64,000 nucleotides of DNA from Amoebidium appalachense (lineage: Eukaryota; Ichthyosporea), in NCBI GenBank assembly GCA_963693365.1, contig CAVNZM010000001.1:9796001-9860000 (forward strand). The letters are read 5' to 3'. Position numbers and translations under genes: made by a program. Below, one piece after another: positions 1-22,697 of the stretch. The notes under the pieces are model-generated. The model was not told the DNA's origin. It saw nothing but the letters and a program-made list of their open reading frames with translations, and made no database searches. The first letter of the stretch is position 1. Each line of letters starts with the position of its first letter.

Positions 1-3000
1 AAGTTCCTGGGCCCTACCAGACCGTCGGTTGCATTGCTCGTTTGACCATATGAACGCACCACCACGGTGCCCGACTGCCCGGAGGTCCGCTGACTTCAAT
101 TCGACTCGCTCCTCAGACATCAGATGATACCAAGAGGCCTTGGGAAAAACACGAAGTTCTAGAAGAAAGAAAGAAGAAAAGGAAAAGGACAGAAGAAAGA
201 GAAGGAGAGAAGGAGTTCCTTTGCCAAATTTGCATTTTGTAAGACTTGAATCTATGTTTGAACCATGACTAAAAACGCCCACATTTCATCACTCATTTTG
301 AGTGCCATCCCGATACGTATCGAATATTCACGGGATTATTACGAAATTCCGAACTTCTGGGGCCATGGCCAGGGAAACCCGCAGAAAAAGGTGATAGGCA
401 GTTCTTGATATACCCATTATGAATCTCACTTCCTTCAAGTTTATTAAGTCTAAGTCGTCAGATACTTGAAGTTAATAATAAGTACAGTTGTATTGAGAGA
501 AAAAATAAAAGGGAGTTATATATTTGTTATGTTGGGGAAAATGCTAGTTACGCACTCAGTTTCGGAACATTTACAATAGACAGATAAAAGTTTGAGAAAC
601 GCAATGCTCTTTTAGAGGCTGACTTGCTTGCTGTGCCTCGGTAGGTTTTGAGGGGGGCCTGTTGGGAAGCAGCAGTAATGATGTCTTCTTGCGGAGTGTG
701 GTCTGGTCAACATCGATGCATATGACTAGTTGGAGCAAACTAGTTTCACGCATACATGTACACTTAAGGTTTTGCCCGCTGGTGTCCTTTGTCACTTGTC
801 GCTTTATTTTTATTTCGTAGCTTTGGCTTTTTCAGTTCTATTGGTGGTTATGTAGCCTGTGGCTGCACGTTGCCTTCATCAACGGATCAATAAAACCGAG
901 TCAAAAGAAAGAAAAATAGATAAGTTCGGCGGTTCGCGGTAAAGGATTGCGTTTTGATTGGGTAGCGCTGCACCCTCCTTGAATCCTCCTACACCGCCCT
1001 GGATGGGGCGTTTAGCATGTGTGTGGAGACTTTCTGAGAATTTAAAATCATTCCAGAACCCCTGCGAAGCCAATATTCAATATAACTATGGATTACGGCC
1101 ATTGAATTAATTCTCTTATTATGTTTTTGTTATGGTTTTTGTTTCATACATAGGTAGAATAGTACCTGAGACAGGAACAAGCTGTGAATGTCTGAAATAG
1201 GTAATACACCCCACAAATAGGAGCGAGTTGTTCGGGACTCCCTCCGCGCGGCCGATGATTTTCAGTGCAGTGGTGTACATAGTTAGGGACCATAATGCAG
1301 TACGACTTCATTTATCTCTTAGGCTCACTTGAAAAACTTAATTCGCGCACATATTGCAAAGAAGTTAAGAGCTTTTCTTTTTGTTGAGACAGGGCCACAG
1401 CTGCCGCAGGGGTGAAGAGATCTGCCACGCGTGCGCATCATATGGACGGCCCGGGCTCAAAAGTCATGGAGGGGCGTTAGCTCTGACACCCCCTCCGAGG
1501 CCTCCGCGCGAAAAAAAACCGAGGCCCTGATGACGTCATGTCCGCGATTACACTTTCCCGGCAGATTGATTGGGCGCTCTAATAGCTTTTTATGATTATT
1601 CTCTTATTTTGGGCCTGTTGATTGGACTAGATCGGTTCGATCTATTGAACCGGGTTGCATTTGAATCCGTTCCGCGATTCTGCGATTCTGTGCCCTGTGG
1701 GCTTAACGTCTTTAATGTCGGCACGCGATTGGTGCATAGATGCTCCGGTTCGCGGGAGATTCAAAATGGTGATCGTATTATTGTTTGAAGTGCACGTGTA
1801 AGATTGAGCCGGTACATGATTGGAGAACGGGGTTTTCCAGTTTTGGTTTTGGAATGTGTCCATGTAATGCGAGAACTTTCTAGGGTCGTGCCCCGGCGAA
1901 CCTGACGGGGGGCGACCCCAGGCGAGCCCCGGGCCGAGCGCAGCAAGGCCAGGGAGCGAGCCTCGACGCCCCTCCATGAGAGCCAGGAGAAGCTGCTGGA
2001 AGGCAGCGTCAAACTAGCAACTACCAGCTACCAGCTCGTGAACGCGTACAAATTTCCGGCGAACTTCTGTTTACATAGTCTGTCACAAATTGACGTCACT
2101 TATGACTGATTTGACAGACAAAAATGGGCACAATACTGACAAAAGGATATTCACTGAAAACAGATTTGGACCAATTGCCCCCTTGGAAATTCTGAGGCTG
2201 CCATTTTTCCTCATGAGACTTAGAAAACGATTCCGAAGTACTGTACCGGGCATATGAAAAAACACGTTCACACTTATGTACATGCATAAATATGTGAACC
2301 TATAACTCAATGTTTTATTATCCTCTCAACCGGATAGAGCAGGAGATTAGACTGTAGAGGTATAGATCTTCCAGATCTTCACTGTTAGTATAGGCGCGTA
2401 ATTGGTTCCAGGCCCAAGTAACCACGAAAAACACGACCTCCCTCACATATTTATGTGTATCATATTCACAACGAAAGCGATCGTGTCACGGTAGTGATAG
2501 TTGCATCATCTCTACACCAGTGTAAACATCGTGATTTCTGGGGATCTAAGTAGAGCCACTTCAAATCCGTGTGCACGAAGACACTGACCACGCGTGCCCG
2601 TAATATGAGAACTCTTTTCGATTTAGATAATATACTAATATATGTGCTAGAGCTAGGGTCGCTGGAACCTGCGGGTTACATATATACGCACGTGTGTGCA
2701 ACATACACATAGTCATTCTTCAGGCCATTTCGTCAACATTACCAATAGTGCGGGTTGCCAGGGGTAAAAACAGACAGCAGGGGAGAATCTGGTTTGACCC
2801 TTGCTTGAACGTGAGACCTTGACAAGTTTATTGTAGTCACGGTGTCACTGAGTGGATGCAAAACACATCGACAAGCGAATGTAATCTCATACTTCTTCCG
2901 AATTAGTAAGTAGCGCACACACACAACACATTCATTTATTCTACGCCTGCAAAGCACATGGCAAGGGTATAGCAGATCTTGCTTAGTTTCGGTTGTGTCC

Positions 3001-3083
3001 CACCCTCTTCTGTTCAATAGAATAGTTTATTAACCCTATTTTGGTATGCACCCATCCACCCATCCTTGACAACCAGTTCGCTC
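1..3083. other. Spacer, no gene seen
   Basis: The stretch has ordinary base composition and only short, unconvincing open frames on either strand. No splice-bounded exon, RNA gene or repeat stood out. It includes the upstream region of the membrane-protein gene that follows, but I could not place a promoter. Confidence 0.5.
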
Positions 3084-4490
3084 ATGATCACCATCACCAT
3101 GTCAACCAAGAAGGACGAGAAATTGCGCCAAGGTGCAGCCGGGGGCAGCACACACGCGCATCCTGCAAGAGAACCCGTCTCGACGGCAGTGGTCGTGATA
3201 GATTCACCATGCATCACATCTGTGAACCAGGAACTTCTCATGCTCTCAACGAATGAAAGAAACGACGGAGCAGGAGACGCGATTGATACGTCCGCACACC
3301 CACCCCACACAGACACCCGTCGACGCACGTCGTTTGGAGGGTCACCGTTTGGCCCGTTCATTCGCTCAGCGTACATTACGAAACTGCAGCACATTGCGCT
3401 CATTTTCGGTCTTTTTCTCGCTGTTATGGCGGTGGCGTGCTTTGTAATCCTCGCCGAATTCAACCAATTAACAACCAATGTTGTAGACCCAGCGGACATC
3501 AGGTATACGGAGCAACAGATGTATTACGTCGGTTTGTGCAACTTCATCGGTTGTGGGTTTAGTCTCCTTGCCCTATGCGTCACCATCTTCTACCGTTTGA
3601 GCCTGCGGGGCCAGTTGTCGGTGACAGGACGGCTCCCCCTGCCTGTTCATGTGATGGTTGGGCTCGGCTACACATTGACATTCTATTTTAACGGCTCGCT
3701 GATTTGGGCCTTTTACGCAAACAGGATCCCCTTCGAGCTAGTCATCACCAAGTGGTACTACATCATTTTCCTGGTTTTCCCCAACTATTTGTGCCGGTCT
3801 CTTTCTTCCCTTCCCATCACCGCCACCATGATGCGCATCACGACGGTTTACTTCGGTGTCGAGCAAACATGTGTAACAGGCCGCATACCAAAGCTTATGA
3901 GAATCTACGACGGACTCACTACGCGCTTAGTCCACGCGTGGGTGTACATTTTCGTCATTGTTCAGATTCTCCCATTCATCACGCTGGCCCTCTATGATTC
4001 CATCGACGTCATTCTAACATCGGTCATGGAGAACAACGCGCAGGTGGTGTCCTACCTAATCTATCTTTTTTGGTCGTTGGTGTGCGATTATCTGGATCTC
4101 TGGCAGGTTTTCTGCATGTTTCTCTTGCGCGGTCAACTGAAGAGGTTCGACCTGGACAACTCCAAAGTTCTCATTGTCCTCTCCTCGCTCTACCTCACAA
4201 ACTCCGTCCTTGCCTACGTGCGCGTCGCTACGCCGCTGTCAAACTACCTTTTTTCGCACGTCATCTACACGGTGCTTCTCTACTGTCAGGTTTTCGCGCT
4301 TTATTTCTACTCGTACAGAACATTATACGCCATGTTGCGCCGTGGCGGCCCCGATCGCAATGGAGGCACTGGGGCCTCCCGCGTCACAAGCATTGTGCGT
4401 GATCCGAGCAGGGCACATTTCGACCCCGCAAAGAACGATTTCACGGCAGCTCCACAAACATCATGTTTACTAAGTACCAGAGAGCCATAG
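3084..4490 (+). CDS. Intronless multi-pass membrane protein, family unknown
   Basis: An uninterrupted frame of about 468 codons encodes a protein with a hydrophilic, Ser/Thr/His-rich N-terminal region of roughly 100 residues. About eight hydrophobic helices follow, near residues 103-125, 148-171, 188-210, 223-241, 283-305, 321-345, 361-383 and 391-413. The C-terminal tail is short, polar and rich in Arg, Gly and Ser. I recognise no family signature; a seven- or eight-helix receptor or transporter-like fold is only a topological guess. The first in-frame ATG is at 3084. The ATG at 3099 (A at -3) has a better initiation context and may be the real start. Codon use looks constrained and the frame has no simple-sequence insertions, unlike the other host genes here, so it is probably real. 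Confidence 0.75.
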   Translation: MITITMSTKKDEKLRQGAAGGSTHAHPAREPVSTAVVVIDSPCITSVNQELLMLSTNERNDGAGDAIDTSAHPPHTDTRRRTSFGGSPFGPFIRSAYITKLQHIALIFGLFLAVMAVACFVILAEFNQLTTNVVDPADIRYTEQQMYYVGLCNFIGCGFSLLALCVTIFYRLSLRGQLSVTGRLPLPVHVMVGLGYTLTFYFNGSLIWAFYANRIPFELVITKWYYIIFLVFPNYLCRSLSSLPITATMMRITTVYFGVEQTCVTGRIPKLMRIYDGLTTRLVHAWVYIFVIVQILPFITLALYDSIDVILTSVMENNAQVVSYLIYLFWSLVCDYLDLWQVFCMFLLRGQLKRFDLDNSKVLIVLSSLYLTNSVLAYVRVATPLSNYLFSHVIYTVLLYCQVFALYFYSYRTLYAMLRRGGPDRNGGTGASRVTSIVRDPSRAHFDPAKNDFTAAPQTSCLLSTREP

Positions 4491-5508
4491 AATGCACGTC
4501 GACCATTAGGGCAGGATGACGAAGTAAACTTTTTAGTTAATGTTTGTGATGATTGGATGTTGTGGAGATGGTGCTGCCAGTGGCAACTATCTACCAATAG
4601 CGAAGCCGGGGAGGGGCTCCTTTTCTTATTGAGGTGAACAGTTTTCAAGCGCAGATATACACTGAAAGTGGGATGTCGTAGGCTAAAGATGTAATTACAC
4701 AACCGTTGCCCTTGCAAATTTAACGCTCGTTTGTTCTTTGCCGATTTCCATGCACAGAGAAACCTTACCTATAGTATGTAAATGTATTCGAACAACGATG
4801 TCTCAGAGTGTGGCGCTCTTCGACTTCCTCTCGAATTTACGTTTTGAACATTTTACATTTTGCATGCCCTTTGGTGCCTCCTCCATATTTCCAACCCTCT
4901 AAAGCATGCACCTCCTCCCCGGCCCAACCCCCGTCTTTCTCCCTCCCTCGAGCTCCCTCCCGCTTATCCATACACCGCAGTTACATGTGCTTTGGACTAT
5001 GCCTTGTGTTGTCAGTCAAGAATTCGTCCTTCGTGCTCAATTACGCATTTTACACCGCCCCCCCTCCTCCCCCCCTCCCCCCCCTCCCCCCCCCCTCCCC
5101 CCCCTTCCCCCCCCCACACACACCTTTTTTTTCCGACTCTTCTCGGAATTTTCTTCCTTCCCATTCTTGGGCATGCATGCAGCCGGTAAATATACCGTCC
5201 TGCTTTGACAAATCGATCCAGCAGCTGTCCGGTACGCGCAAGTGTGTAGGCCCTATTTTGTTTTTTTACCAATGGCTAGAAGGTTTCTCCGAAAAAACAT
5301 ATGTGCATGCTGCTATTACGGCGGGCTGCATTCAAACCGTGCATATATCAACGAGAACTGCCCCCCTCCCCCCTACCCCCTACCCCCTACCCCCTCCTTT
5401 CTCTCTCCGGCTTTCTCTCTCTCTCCCTCTCCCTCTCCCTCTCCCTCTCCCCCTCCCCCCTTCCTCCCTCTCTCACGCTTTTCTCCTTGGCTGCCCTCCC
5501 CCTCTCTC

Positions 5509-5552
<44 letters not shown>

Positions 5553-5817
5553 CAAAAAAAAAAAAAAAAAAAAAAAAGTGCACCCCCAAACACCAACACC
5601 CGCATCCTTCAACCGCCTTCAAAACCTTGCAACTATCTGGCACGAACACGCTTTCTCGCTGAACACAGTCGACCCCCGTATCTTGTGGCTATGAACACTG
5701 CTTGTCGATGTCTCGGATCACGGTGTTTCCAGAACCCGGCGGAGGAGAAGGAGTGGGGAGGGAGGGGGAGAGGGGGTTGGTGGTGGTGGTGGTGGTGGTG
5801 GTGGTGGTGGTGGTGGT

Positions 5818-5859
<42 letters not shown>

Positions 5860-7686
5860 GGCTATAACCAGGAAACAGAGGAAACCAGGAAACAGAGGAA
5901 ACTCAATTTGCTTGCATGGTTGTTCTTTTGCTGTGTTGTGATTTCATGTTCCACGGCAGGGTGAAAGCGGCAATCGACAAACTTTAATCGCCTCGGCCAT
6001 AAACATTAAAACAAGGTACAAAACGTATATATCTGATTTTGATTCGTGCACATTATTTATTTATAACTAATGTCATGTGTGTTGCAAGGCTGAACAAACG
6101 GGAACAAGTTTCGCCTTGTTCACTGCTCCTTTTGTGCACTTTGCAGTCAGTTTCCCGTTGCAATGTGTGGATGGAAAGTACTTTCTTCGTATATGTTTTG
6201 GGTGCATCCATTCTTTATTTTCATGCGTAAGTTAGCTTCCTCCTCACATTCGAGTCTGCTGTTAAGATTTTTACCCAAACTCAACAGTCGGAGATTTTAA
6301 GGTTGTTTCTTTCACCAGATACTGGCACCATTCATATTCACACACAATTATGTTCATCATAGGAGCAAGTTTCAAGATCTAGAAAGACTCCGGGTGAGCT
6401 TCTTAGTTGGAAAGGCGCCTTTCCGTGTTTCTGCTGGAGATGTTTGTGCGCGCGTAGCCGTTCTGAGATCACTAAGGAAAGTGTAGTTGAACATAAGCAG
6501 GTGGTGGTGCATCACTTGAACAAACCAGCTCAGTTCTGAAGACACCCGTTCCTGCACAAACCGGTTCGGGAGGGGTGTTTTTGGGAACAAAGGGAGGAAT
6601 CAAGGAGTGTATATATAGAAGGGTTGTGGTTGAAAAGTGCAGAAAGAAGGAGGGAAACGGAAAATGATGCAAGCAGATGGTCGCCTTTTGAACGAGCCCC
6701 TTGATGTGGAGGTATGGTGTGTTTGTGTGTGTGTGCGTGCGTGCGTGCGCGTGTGTGTACGTGTGCGTGTGCGTGTGCGTGTGCGTGCGTGTACTCTCCT
6801 GTTTGCTTTAGCTGGGGCATGTTCTTGCGTACACATCCAAGTTTTTGCGTGCTTGCTTTTTGTTTGTGTGGTTGGCCTGGTGTGCGTGTTTTGAGCACAC
6901 ACGCAGGGTTGTCTCTGCCTCTCTTTTGTGTGTGCGCGCGCATCCTCGCTGAGGTTGTGTGCATCTTTTGCATCCTCTGTGTGCCTCTGAGCTTGATCAT
7001 GCTCAACTTACATGACTGTGTGTGCATGGGCTGTGTCGCGTGCATATGTTGTGTCTATTCTTTTACCGGGGATATTTGTCGTGAAAAGCTCAGTTACACG
7101 GCTCGAGGTTGATGGTCTGAACCTGATAAAGCAAAAAGAACAATTGGTTCATGATCATGTGGGGTATGTGTTTGTAACTACGACTTTGAGAGAGGGGATA
7201 AACGACGGGGTGAGAAGTGTTCAAGGAATAAAGGGGAACCACAAAGAGATTACTTTGATTAGAAAGCCAAAACTGCTGTTGGCATTCAATGGTCTTACTC
7301 AAGCTGTGCGCTTATACATGCTACTCATTTTGTGTGCTGATAAGGGTGCCCCTGACGTGTGCTTGTACGTGTGACCGTCGCCTTTTTGGAGATCCCCTAT
7401 ACGTACATCTCACTATTGTATGCTGTTTATTTGTAAGCCGGTTTGTCTCGCATTTTTCCGCCTGTCTTCCTAATATATGTCTAGTTATCTCATTATTGCG
7501 TGCCATATATGTTTGTGTGTGTGTGTGTATGTGTGTGTGTGTGTGTGTGTGGTGTGTGTGTGTGTGTGCGCACGCGCGCGAGTGTGTGTGTGAGTTTCTA
7601 TACATATATAGTTATCTCATCATTGTATACCATAAATGTATATAAATAGTTCTCTCATTATTGCATACCAGGAGGAAGACCACAGC
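4491..7686. other. Low-complexity spacer
   Basis: The spacer holds C-rich stretches near 5057-5117, a C-run followed by an A-run near 5509-5577, a GGT array running into a G-run near 5776-5857, and GT-rich blocks near 6720-6790 and 7513-7590. One copy of the dispersed poly-C-ended repeat family lies near 4986-5062. No exon could be supported. The 5' untranslated part of the beta-TrCP gene is presumably at the right end. Confidence 0.6.
4986..5062 (+). repeat. Dispersed repeat copy ending in poly-C
   Basis: The tract resembles the copies near 37.7, 37.9 and 38.6 kb: a TTGTGTTGTC core, then a CTTCGTGCTC block, then a GCATTT segment that runs straight into a C-run. It is a weak, diverged member of the family whose best-kept form is the 453-bp unit at 26.8-29.5 kb. 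Confidence 0.4.
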
Positions 7687-16967
<9,281 letters not shown>

Positions 16968-16987
16968 AGCACCCCCGGGAAGAAGGG

Positions 16988-17028
<41 letters not shown>

Positions 17029-17150
17029 CCTGCTCCAGCGACGAGTGATTGTGTGAGATATCAGGCAGCAGAATGAAACTGACAAGGGGGAGGCTCCTGG
17101 GGAGGAGGAGCTGGATATAATTACAGACTAGAGGGATATGTGCGAATTTT

Positions 17151-17771
17151 CGAGGGGTTATCGATATTGGATAATTGATGATATGGGCAGAAATCAATGG
17201 TTTTCTTCGAGCTTGATTGGAGATCTCACAGATTAGACGGATGCTTGCAAGGCTTCGAAGGGTGGAGAGGTGTTGGTTTCTTTTGGACGAGATTTTTCGT
17301 TCTTTCGTTCTTTTTTCCGTTGTTGGTGTATTTTGTTTTTGTGGGGTGGTTGGCATGGAGAGGGCCTATAATGGAAAGTATGATGTGCATGTCCTAAGGG
17401 GTGCCAGTTGTGAGGTTTTGTATGGGAGAGCCCATTTTGGATGGAAGGAATGACTACGCATTTTTCAGGGAATTACTAGGGACGAGATATACCGGACGGG
17501 ATATATTGCGGAGAAAATAATATATACGTAGGGAAAGGGTTGTTGGGATGGCCGCATCGGTAATGGGTGGTAACATGAATATGCATAAGCAGAGTTCTTA
17601 TTTGTAGGTAGAGTAGTTGCTGTTGAAAAGTTTTGCGAAAATGTATGATGGTTGTTTGATTTTTTTTTCTTTTTACATGGTAGAATAAAACAGGGAGATA
17701 TACGTGGATCCAGGTAATGGTAGACAAAGTGCAGGCGGGATTTGTTCGAAAGTGTTTGCAGAACACACACA

Positions 17772-17845
<74 letters not shown>

Positions 17846-18711
17846 TGCTGGGTGGCGATGAACCTTAATGAATGAAGGCGCATTATAAAAATCAAGTAAT
17901 GCCATTGTTGGCAAGGCAAATATATCGATTGTATGTGGATGTGGGTGGTTGTGGTGTGGTTAATGGAACGGTGGGTGCATTTTTATTATTATTATTTTTG
18001 TTTTTTTGTTTTTATTTTTTTATATATTTTTTTTTGTTGTTGATTTGTAAAGCACATGGACATGAGTGTTCTATTCCTTTTCCTTTTTTATTTTTATTTT
18101 ATAGCAGTGTGTCGCTATATTCCTACTTTTTTATTGTTTTATAAAAACTTATTCCTATTTTTTTTATATTAGACAATACTAGCTGTGTGTTCCATAGAAA
18201 TGTTTCACATACTGGTTTTTCGCCTTTGATGGCGTTTGAGATAGTATGGGGAAATTTCAAGTAAAGAACAAAAAAATCACTAATCGGTTTCCTTTTCAAG
18301 ACTTTCTGGCGGTGCATACGCGGTCAACCTATGAAAGAAACACTCTGCATTTGGATTTTAAATCCAATAAAGTAAACTAATACTTTTGTGGAGGCAAAAG
18401 GATTCGCAACAAAAGGCATTTTGCGCTGATGTTTGGCCGTGACGGTCACATTTGCATTTTCGTACTTTTTTGGCTGTTTTATTACTGAGTTGTGGTGACT
18501 GACGTCAACTGAATATGATAATCCTCGAAAGATTGTGTCGACGGCGTGGTTCAGGACGTCATTGGGTGAAAAATTGTACATGGGTCAGTGTTACCCATAG
18601 CCATGTGTGTGTGTGTGTATAATTACGTATACAAGTGAATGGATTATGTCGACCCGCGGCGGGGTGCTGCAGGGTCTCTATTAGAAGGGTATTAGAAGGG
18701 GAGGACTCCAA

Positions 18712-18744
<33 letters not shown>

Positions 18745-18815
18745 ATTTAGTACACTTCTCTAGCTAGACGCATGCATCATGTTACGTATACAGTAGGTGC
18801 TGGGGCGACTGGAAG

Positions 18816-18847
<32 letters not shown>

Positions 18848-18943
18848 CAACTCCCCCCAAATACAGCCCAACCACCACCACCACCACACGTGCACACACG
18901 TCACACACACGGTGACACCGTCACACACACATACATGTACGAA

Positions 18944-18981
<38 letters not shown>

Positions 18982-19513
18982 TGCACACACACACATACCA
19001 AGTCAAAAGAGAACTATGTTTCATATATTTCCTGGTTCAGGTGTTTTGTATGTACAATCACACACACAGCCTGTGCGAGATATGTCACTTTCTTGTCTAA
19101 ATTGGCACATGAACATCAAGAAGGGTGGGGTGAATCCCAAATATGTGCAAAACACGGGGACATATGACATTTTCTAAATTTCAAAACTTCGCTATCTCGA
19201 GCCACTATATTTGCAAGAACACCACTTCTAAGTATCACCACACTCGGTAAATCTCAATATTTCTCAAAATATATAACGAATTTACAGATTTAATTTTATC
19301 ATGATCAGTCGGCGTAGCCAGCCATTCTCTCATGATTCTCTCAAGACAAACTGAAATCGGATTTCCCTTGTCACATTTTCTTCAAAGAATAAAAAATAAA
19401 TAAAAAGCAATTAAAATGAAAACCCCCCACCCTATTCGGTATTTTACAACTCTACCTGTTTGCACTGTAAATAATAAATCATGAAAATGAAAACATCCAC
19501 CACATCCGGTATA
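17151..19513. other. Spacer, no gene seen
   Basis: The spacer contains a CA microsatellite (about 17764-17841), T-rich sequence near 17985-18170, a G-run (18714-18743), C-runs (18818-18846 and 18946-18980) and otherwise AT-rich unique DNA. No splice-bounded coding exon was convincing. Confidence 0.5.
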
Positions 19514-19718
19514 TCACAACTGCGTATTTGCACTAGTGATATATTTGTATATCTCCTCCGCATTCCTGCCATGTTTGGCCGACGTTCGCGGGGACGGTTC
19601 CGATTGGTAGCTTATCAGGTCGAGGTTTTGCCCCTGCTTGGACAGTTGCCGGCCCAGCGGGGGGATCTGTGTGTATTTCTGCTGCGGGATTGGCTGGATC
19701 GTCCTGAGGTAGGGGCGA

Positions 19719-19757
<39 letters not shown>

Positions 19758-19853
19758 AAGGAAAGAAAAGGAAAAAACACTGTCAATAAAGGCATCGAAC
19801 TCCTAATCTGCCCACGTCCTAACAATCCCCCTCCCCCCCCTCCCCCCCCCCTC

Positions 19854-19890
<37 letters not shown>

Positions 19891-20383
19891 TCCTCCCCGC
19901 CCCCACCCCCACCCCCACCACCACCACCACCACCCACAAAAACAACGTCAAGAAAGCAAAGGGTTCCATTAAGTAACACAGGTGTCGAATTCTTAGTGTC
20001 TGCAATACCCCTCCCCCTCCCCTCCCCACCCCCTCCTCCTCCAACCTTCCCCCCCCCCCCCCCCCCCCCCCCCCCCATCTCCCCCTTCCAAACAAAAGAC
20101 AAAAACAAGCAAACGAACAATGGACACACACACACACAACATTCACACACACACACGCACACATGGACACAGACACATACACACACATCACACACGCACC
20201 ACACACCCACACACACACATGCCCTCCCCCCCCCCCCCCCCCCCCAAACACACACACCCATCCATCCACCCATCCACCCACCCACACACACACCCAAATC
20301 CATCCACACCCATCCACCCAACTACCCACGCACCCATTCACCCACCCATTCACCCACCCACACACACACAAACACCCATCCAT

Positions 20384-20439
<56 letters not shown>

Positions 20440-20539
20440 ACTCACTTTACAGCCCATGTGTACCTCCTCCTGTGCAGACAGTATGCCCCTATGGCAGTCA
20501 GAACAAGCAGGCCCATGCCGCAGGCAAGCACGAGCGTGG

Positions 20540-20576
<37 letters not shown>

Positions 20577-21314
20577 TGTGTGAACGTGTGGGGGTGGGGG
20601 GTGGGGGTGGGGGTATACATGTGTGAATGCCCGTGTGTGTGTGTGTTCAAGGAAAAAGTGGCTGAGAAAGGGGCAACAGAAGTTCTGATAACCGTGAAGG
20701 GGTGGGATGGGGGGATGGGGGGAGGAGTGGGTGTTGGGGTAGGGTGGGGGACGGGGGGAGGGGGGTTGGAAGAGAGGAGAGAAAGGGAGAGAGAGAGTCT
20801 GAGAGGGGTGGGTAAAAGCCGAAGGTGGAGTGTGTGTGTGTGGGGGGGGGGGGGGGGGGGGGGGGGGGGAGGGGTGAGGAAAGGCAGTCAGCACTGGTTT
20901 CTTCTAGATGCATCCATACAGCGAGCGTGAACGCACACAAATTTGTAACAGTAGGTACAGCACACGCACACAGACACAGGCACCGCACAAAAAAAAGCAC
21001 AAACCCACAAGCAGACACACAGAGATGCATGCAAGCATATTCCTATCCCCACACACGCACACACAGACACAAGGGCATTCCTACCCCCTCCCCACACACA
21101 GAGAGACAAAAGGTCGCCCTTCCACGCACATGCACGCACACACACACACACAAGCGTGTTCCTATCCGCACACACGCACATTCAGCAACACAAGTGACTG
21201 ATGAGCATGCCCGGGCAAACACTTACATGGCAGTCCCAGGATCTGGTCATTCTCCGAAAATTCGAACACAAGCAGCGACCCCATCTCTTCTGTTTTGTTC
21301 ATTCCCCCAATCAT
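19514..21314 (-). CDS. Single-pass membrane protein with tyrosine-containing tail, three exons (5' end uncertain)
   Basis: Exons on the minus strand: 21314-21227 (donor GTAAGT), 20539-20446 (acceptor CACACAG, donor GTGAGT) and 19703-19514 (acceptor CTACCTCAG after a long T-rich tract). The three phases match and give 123 residues. Residues 1-30 are polar, with an NKT glycosylation sequon. Residues 31-51 are one hydrophobic helix (LVLACGMGLLVLTAIGAY), followed by the stop-transfer motif HRRR. A hydrophilic cytoplasmic-type tail of about 70 residues ends near EEIYKYI. The layout suggests a type I surface protein. There is no signal peptide before the helix, so the ATG at 21314 may be internal to a longer gene with exons further right. 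Family not recognised. Confidence 0.55.
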
Positions 21315-22606
21315 ATCCCTTCACAACGCTTTCTCTCTTCGATAGTAGCTCGGAAAAGGTGCGAAAAAAACGACGGCCGAGACCAAACAGCCCGCAGGTC
21401 CCGAGTTCTCAGGCTTGTCCTTTGGAAGAAATTGATGTCGAAACAGAAGAATGTGCTGGTGAATGATGCACCTCTTGATCACACTGGATAACTAATAATG
21501 GCCTTTCCAGTAACTTGGAAGTGCTGCCGCCGGAATCTGTTCGCTTTGCCCCAACCAAGGCACGCGTGTGTTCAAACTTTCAACTCTACGTCTACTCGAG
21601 TTTCCCCGCTCGCAAATATCTCATATGAGCCGGACTTCTTGGCACGGTTACTTGGTATATAGTCGCACTTTATGAAACGATATACCGACAAACAGCTGTA
21701 TTGCAAGGTTTTTTAAACAGTGGAATGACTAAATAATCACATCAAGGATTACACGTTGGGTGACCCAAACACTTGACTGAAAAACACAACACTCTGGTGA
21801 GGTGTGGTGACTCACTGGTGACTTCTCGCCTCGTACAATCGTCATCTGTGCGATTGCACTTGGCCCGCCGCCCAATTTAGTTGGGTCCAATAGGAGCGCT
21901 TGAACTGGAGGAGTGCAGGAGTTATACTCGAACGTGCGTTGGGGGCGGTGTATATTTTGTGCGTACGACAACTTAATGCGTTCATTATTGTTTTCGTAGA
22001 ACGTTTTACTTGTTGCAATGTGTAAAGAGATCATGCTTTAACTATCTTTGTCCTATAATGTTAGTGTATAAAGTAAATGTGTTTTGTTTGGGATAGCTTA
22101 AGAGTTTTTTTTTATTTGTTTTTGGGCAAAAGATTTTATGTTTTGTCTGCCCTCCTCGAAATGCCTTGATGACCCTCAATCTGATTGGCTTACGGTATAT
22201 AATTCGCGTAACTGTCCATAAATGGTTTACGAATAGCTTTATTTGGACTGTTTTGGCGGGAAACCGAAAACACTTGCACGTGACTGTGTTCTCGGTTTTC
22301 ACGTTTTTTCTGTTAGCCTACAGTACTGTTTTTTTATGTTTCTTTTTGTTTTGGCTCAGCTCCTGTCATTCATATTCAAGAGTGCCCAAGTTTTGCCTAT
22401 AGCACTGTGCACGTCTGCATCCCACGCACACATCTTATATTCTTTCTCACAGTCGTGATTAGAGAGAAAAAACATCGAGTGAAAAACCTGTGCTCGTAAT
22501 CTAGCACGCCATACACCATAACTACCGATAAACGCGCCAAGGAGTGTAGGGGACCCAAGTTATTTGTCATTTACAGACCTAGTAAGCGAACGTTTCCCTA
22601 AACCCT

Positions 22607-22656
<50 letters not shown>

Positions 22657-22697
22657 GGTTTCTGTGCGTGCGCGATAGCTTCTATTCTGTTTCTTAC
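21315..22697. other. Unassigned region, possible intron
   Basis: Mostly unique DNA with a short G-run near 22618-22655. No exon was convincing. If the membrane-protein gene extends to the right on the minus strand, this is intronic and must hide at least one phase-adjusting exon. Confidence 0.4.

Noticed and set aside
6385-6560. Minus-strand frame after a TTTGTGCAG acceptor, ending in a basic tail
   Set aside because: Only one splice edge, no partner exon and no family resemblance.
7012-7374. Plus-strand open frame of 120 codons before the beta-TrCP gene
   Set aside because: Part of it reads like protein, but it starts in GT-rich DNA, has no supported splice edge or partner exon, and no recognisable family, so I did not annotate it.
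19571-19708. Plus-strand frame starting MFGRRSRGRF and ending at a GTAGGG donor
   Set aside because: No compatible downstream plus-strand exon. The opposite strand gives a phase-consistent three-exon model over the same bases.
20825-21466. Plus-strand frame ending in VRKKRRPRPNS and EEIDVETEE
   Set aside because: Most of it is translated repeat DNA, and it overlaps the better-supported minus-strand exon 1 with its GTAAGT donor.
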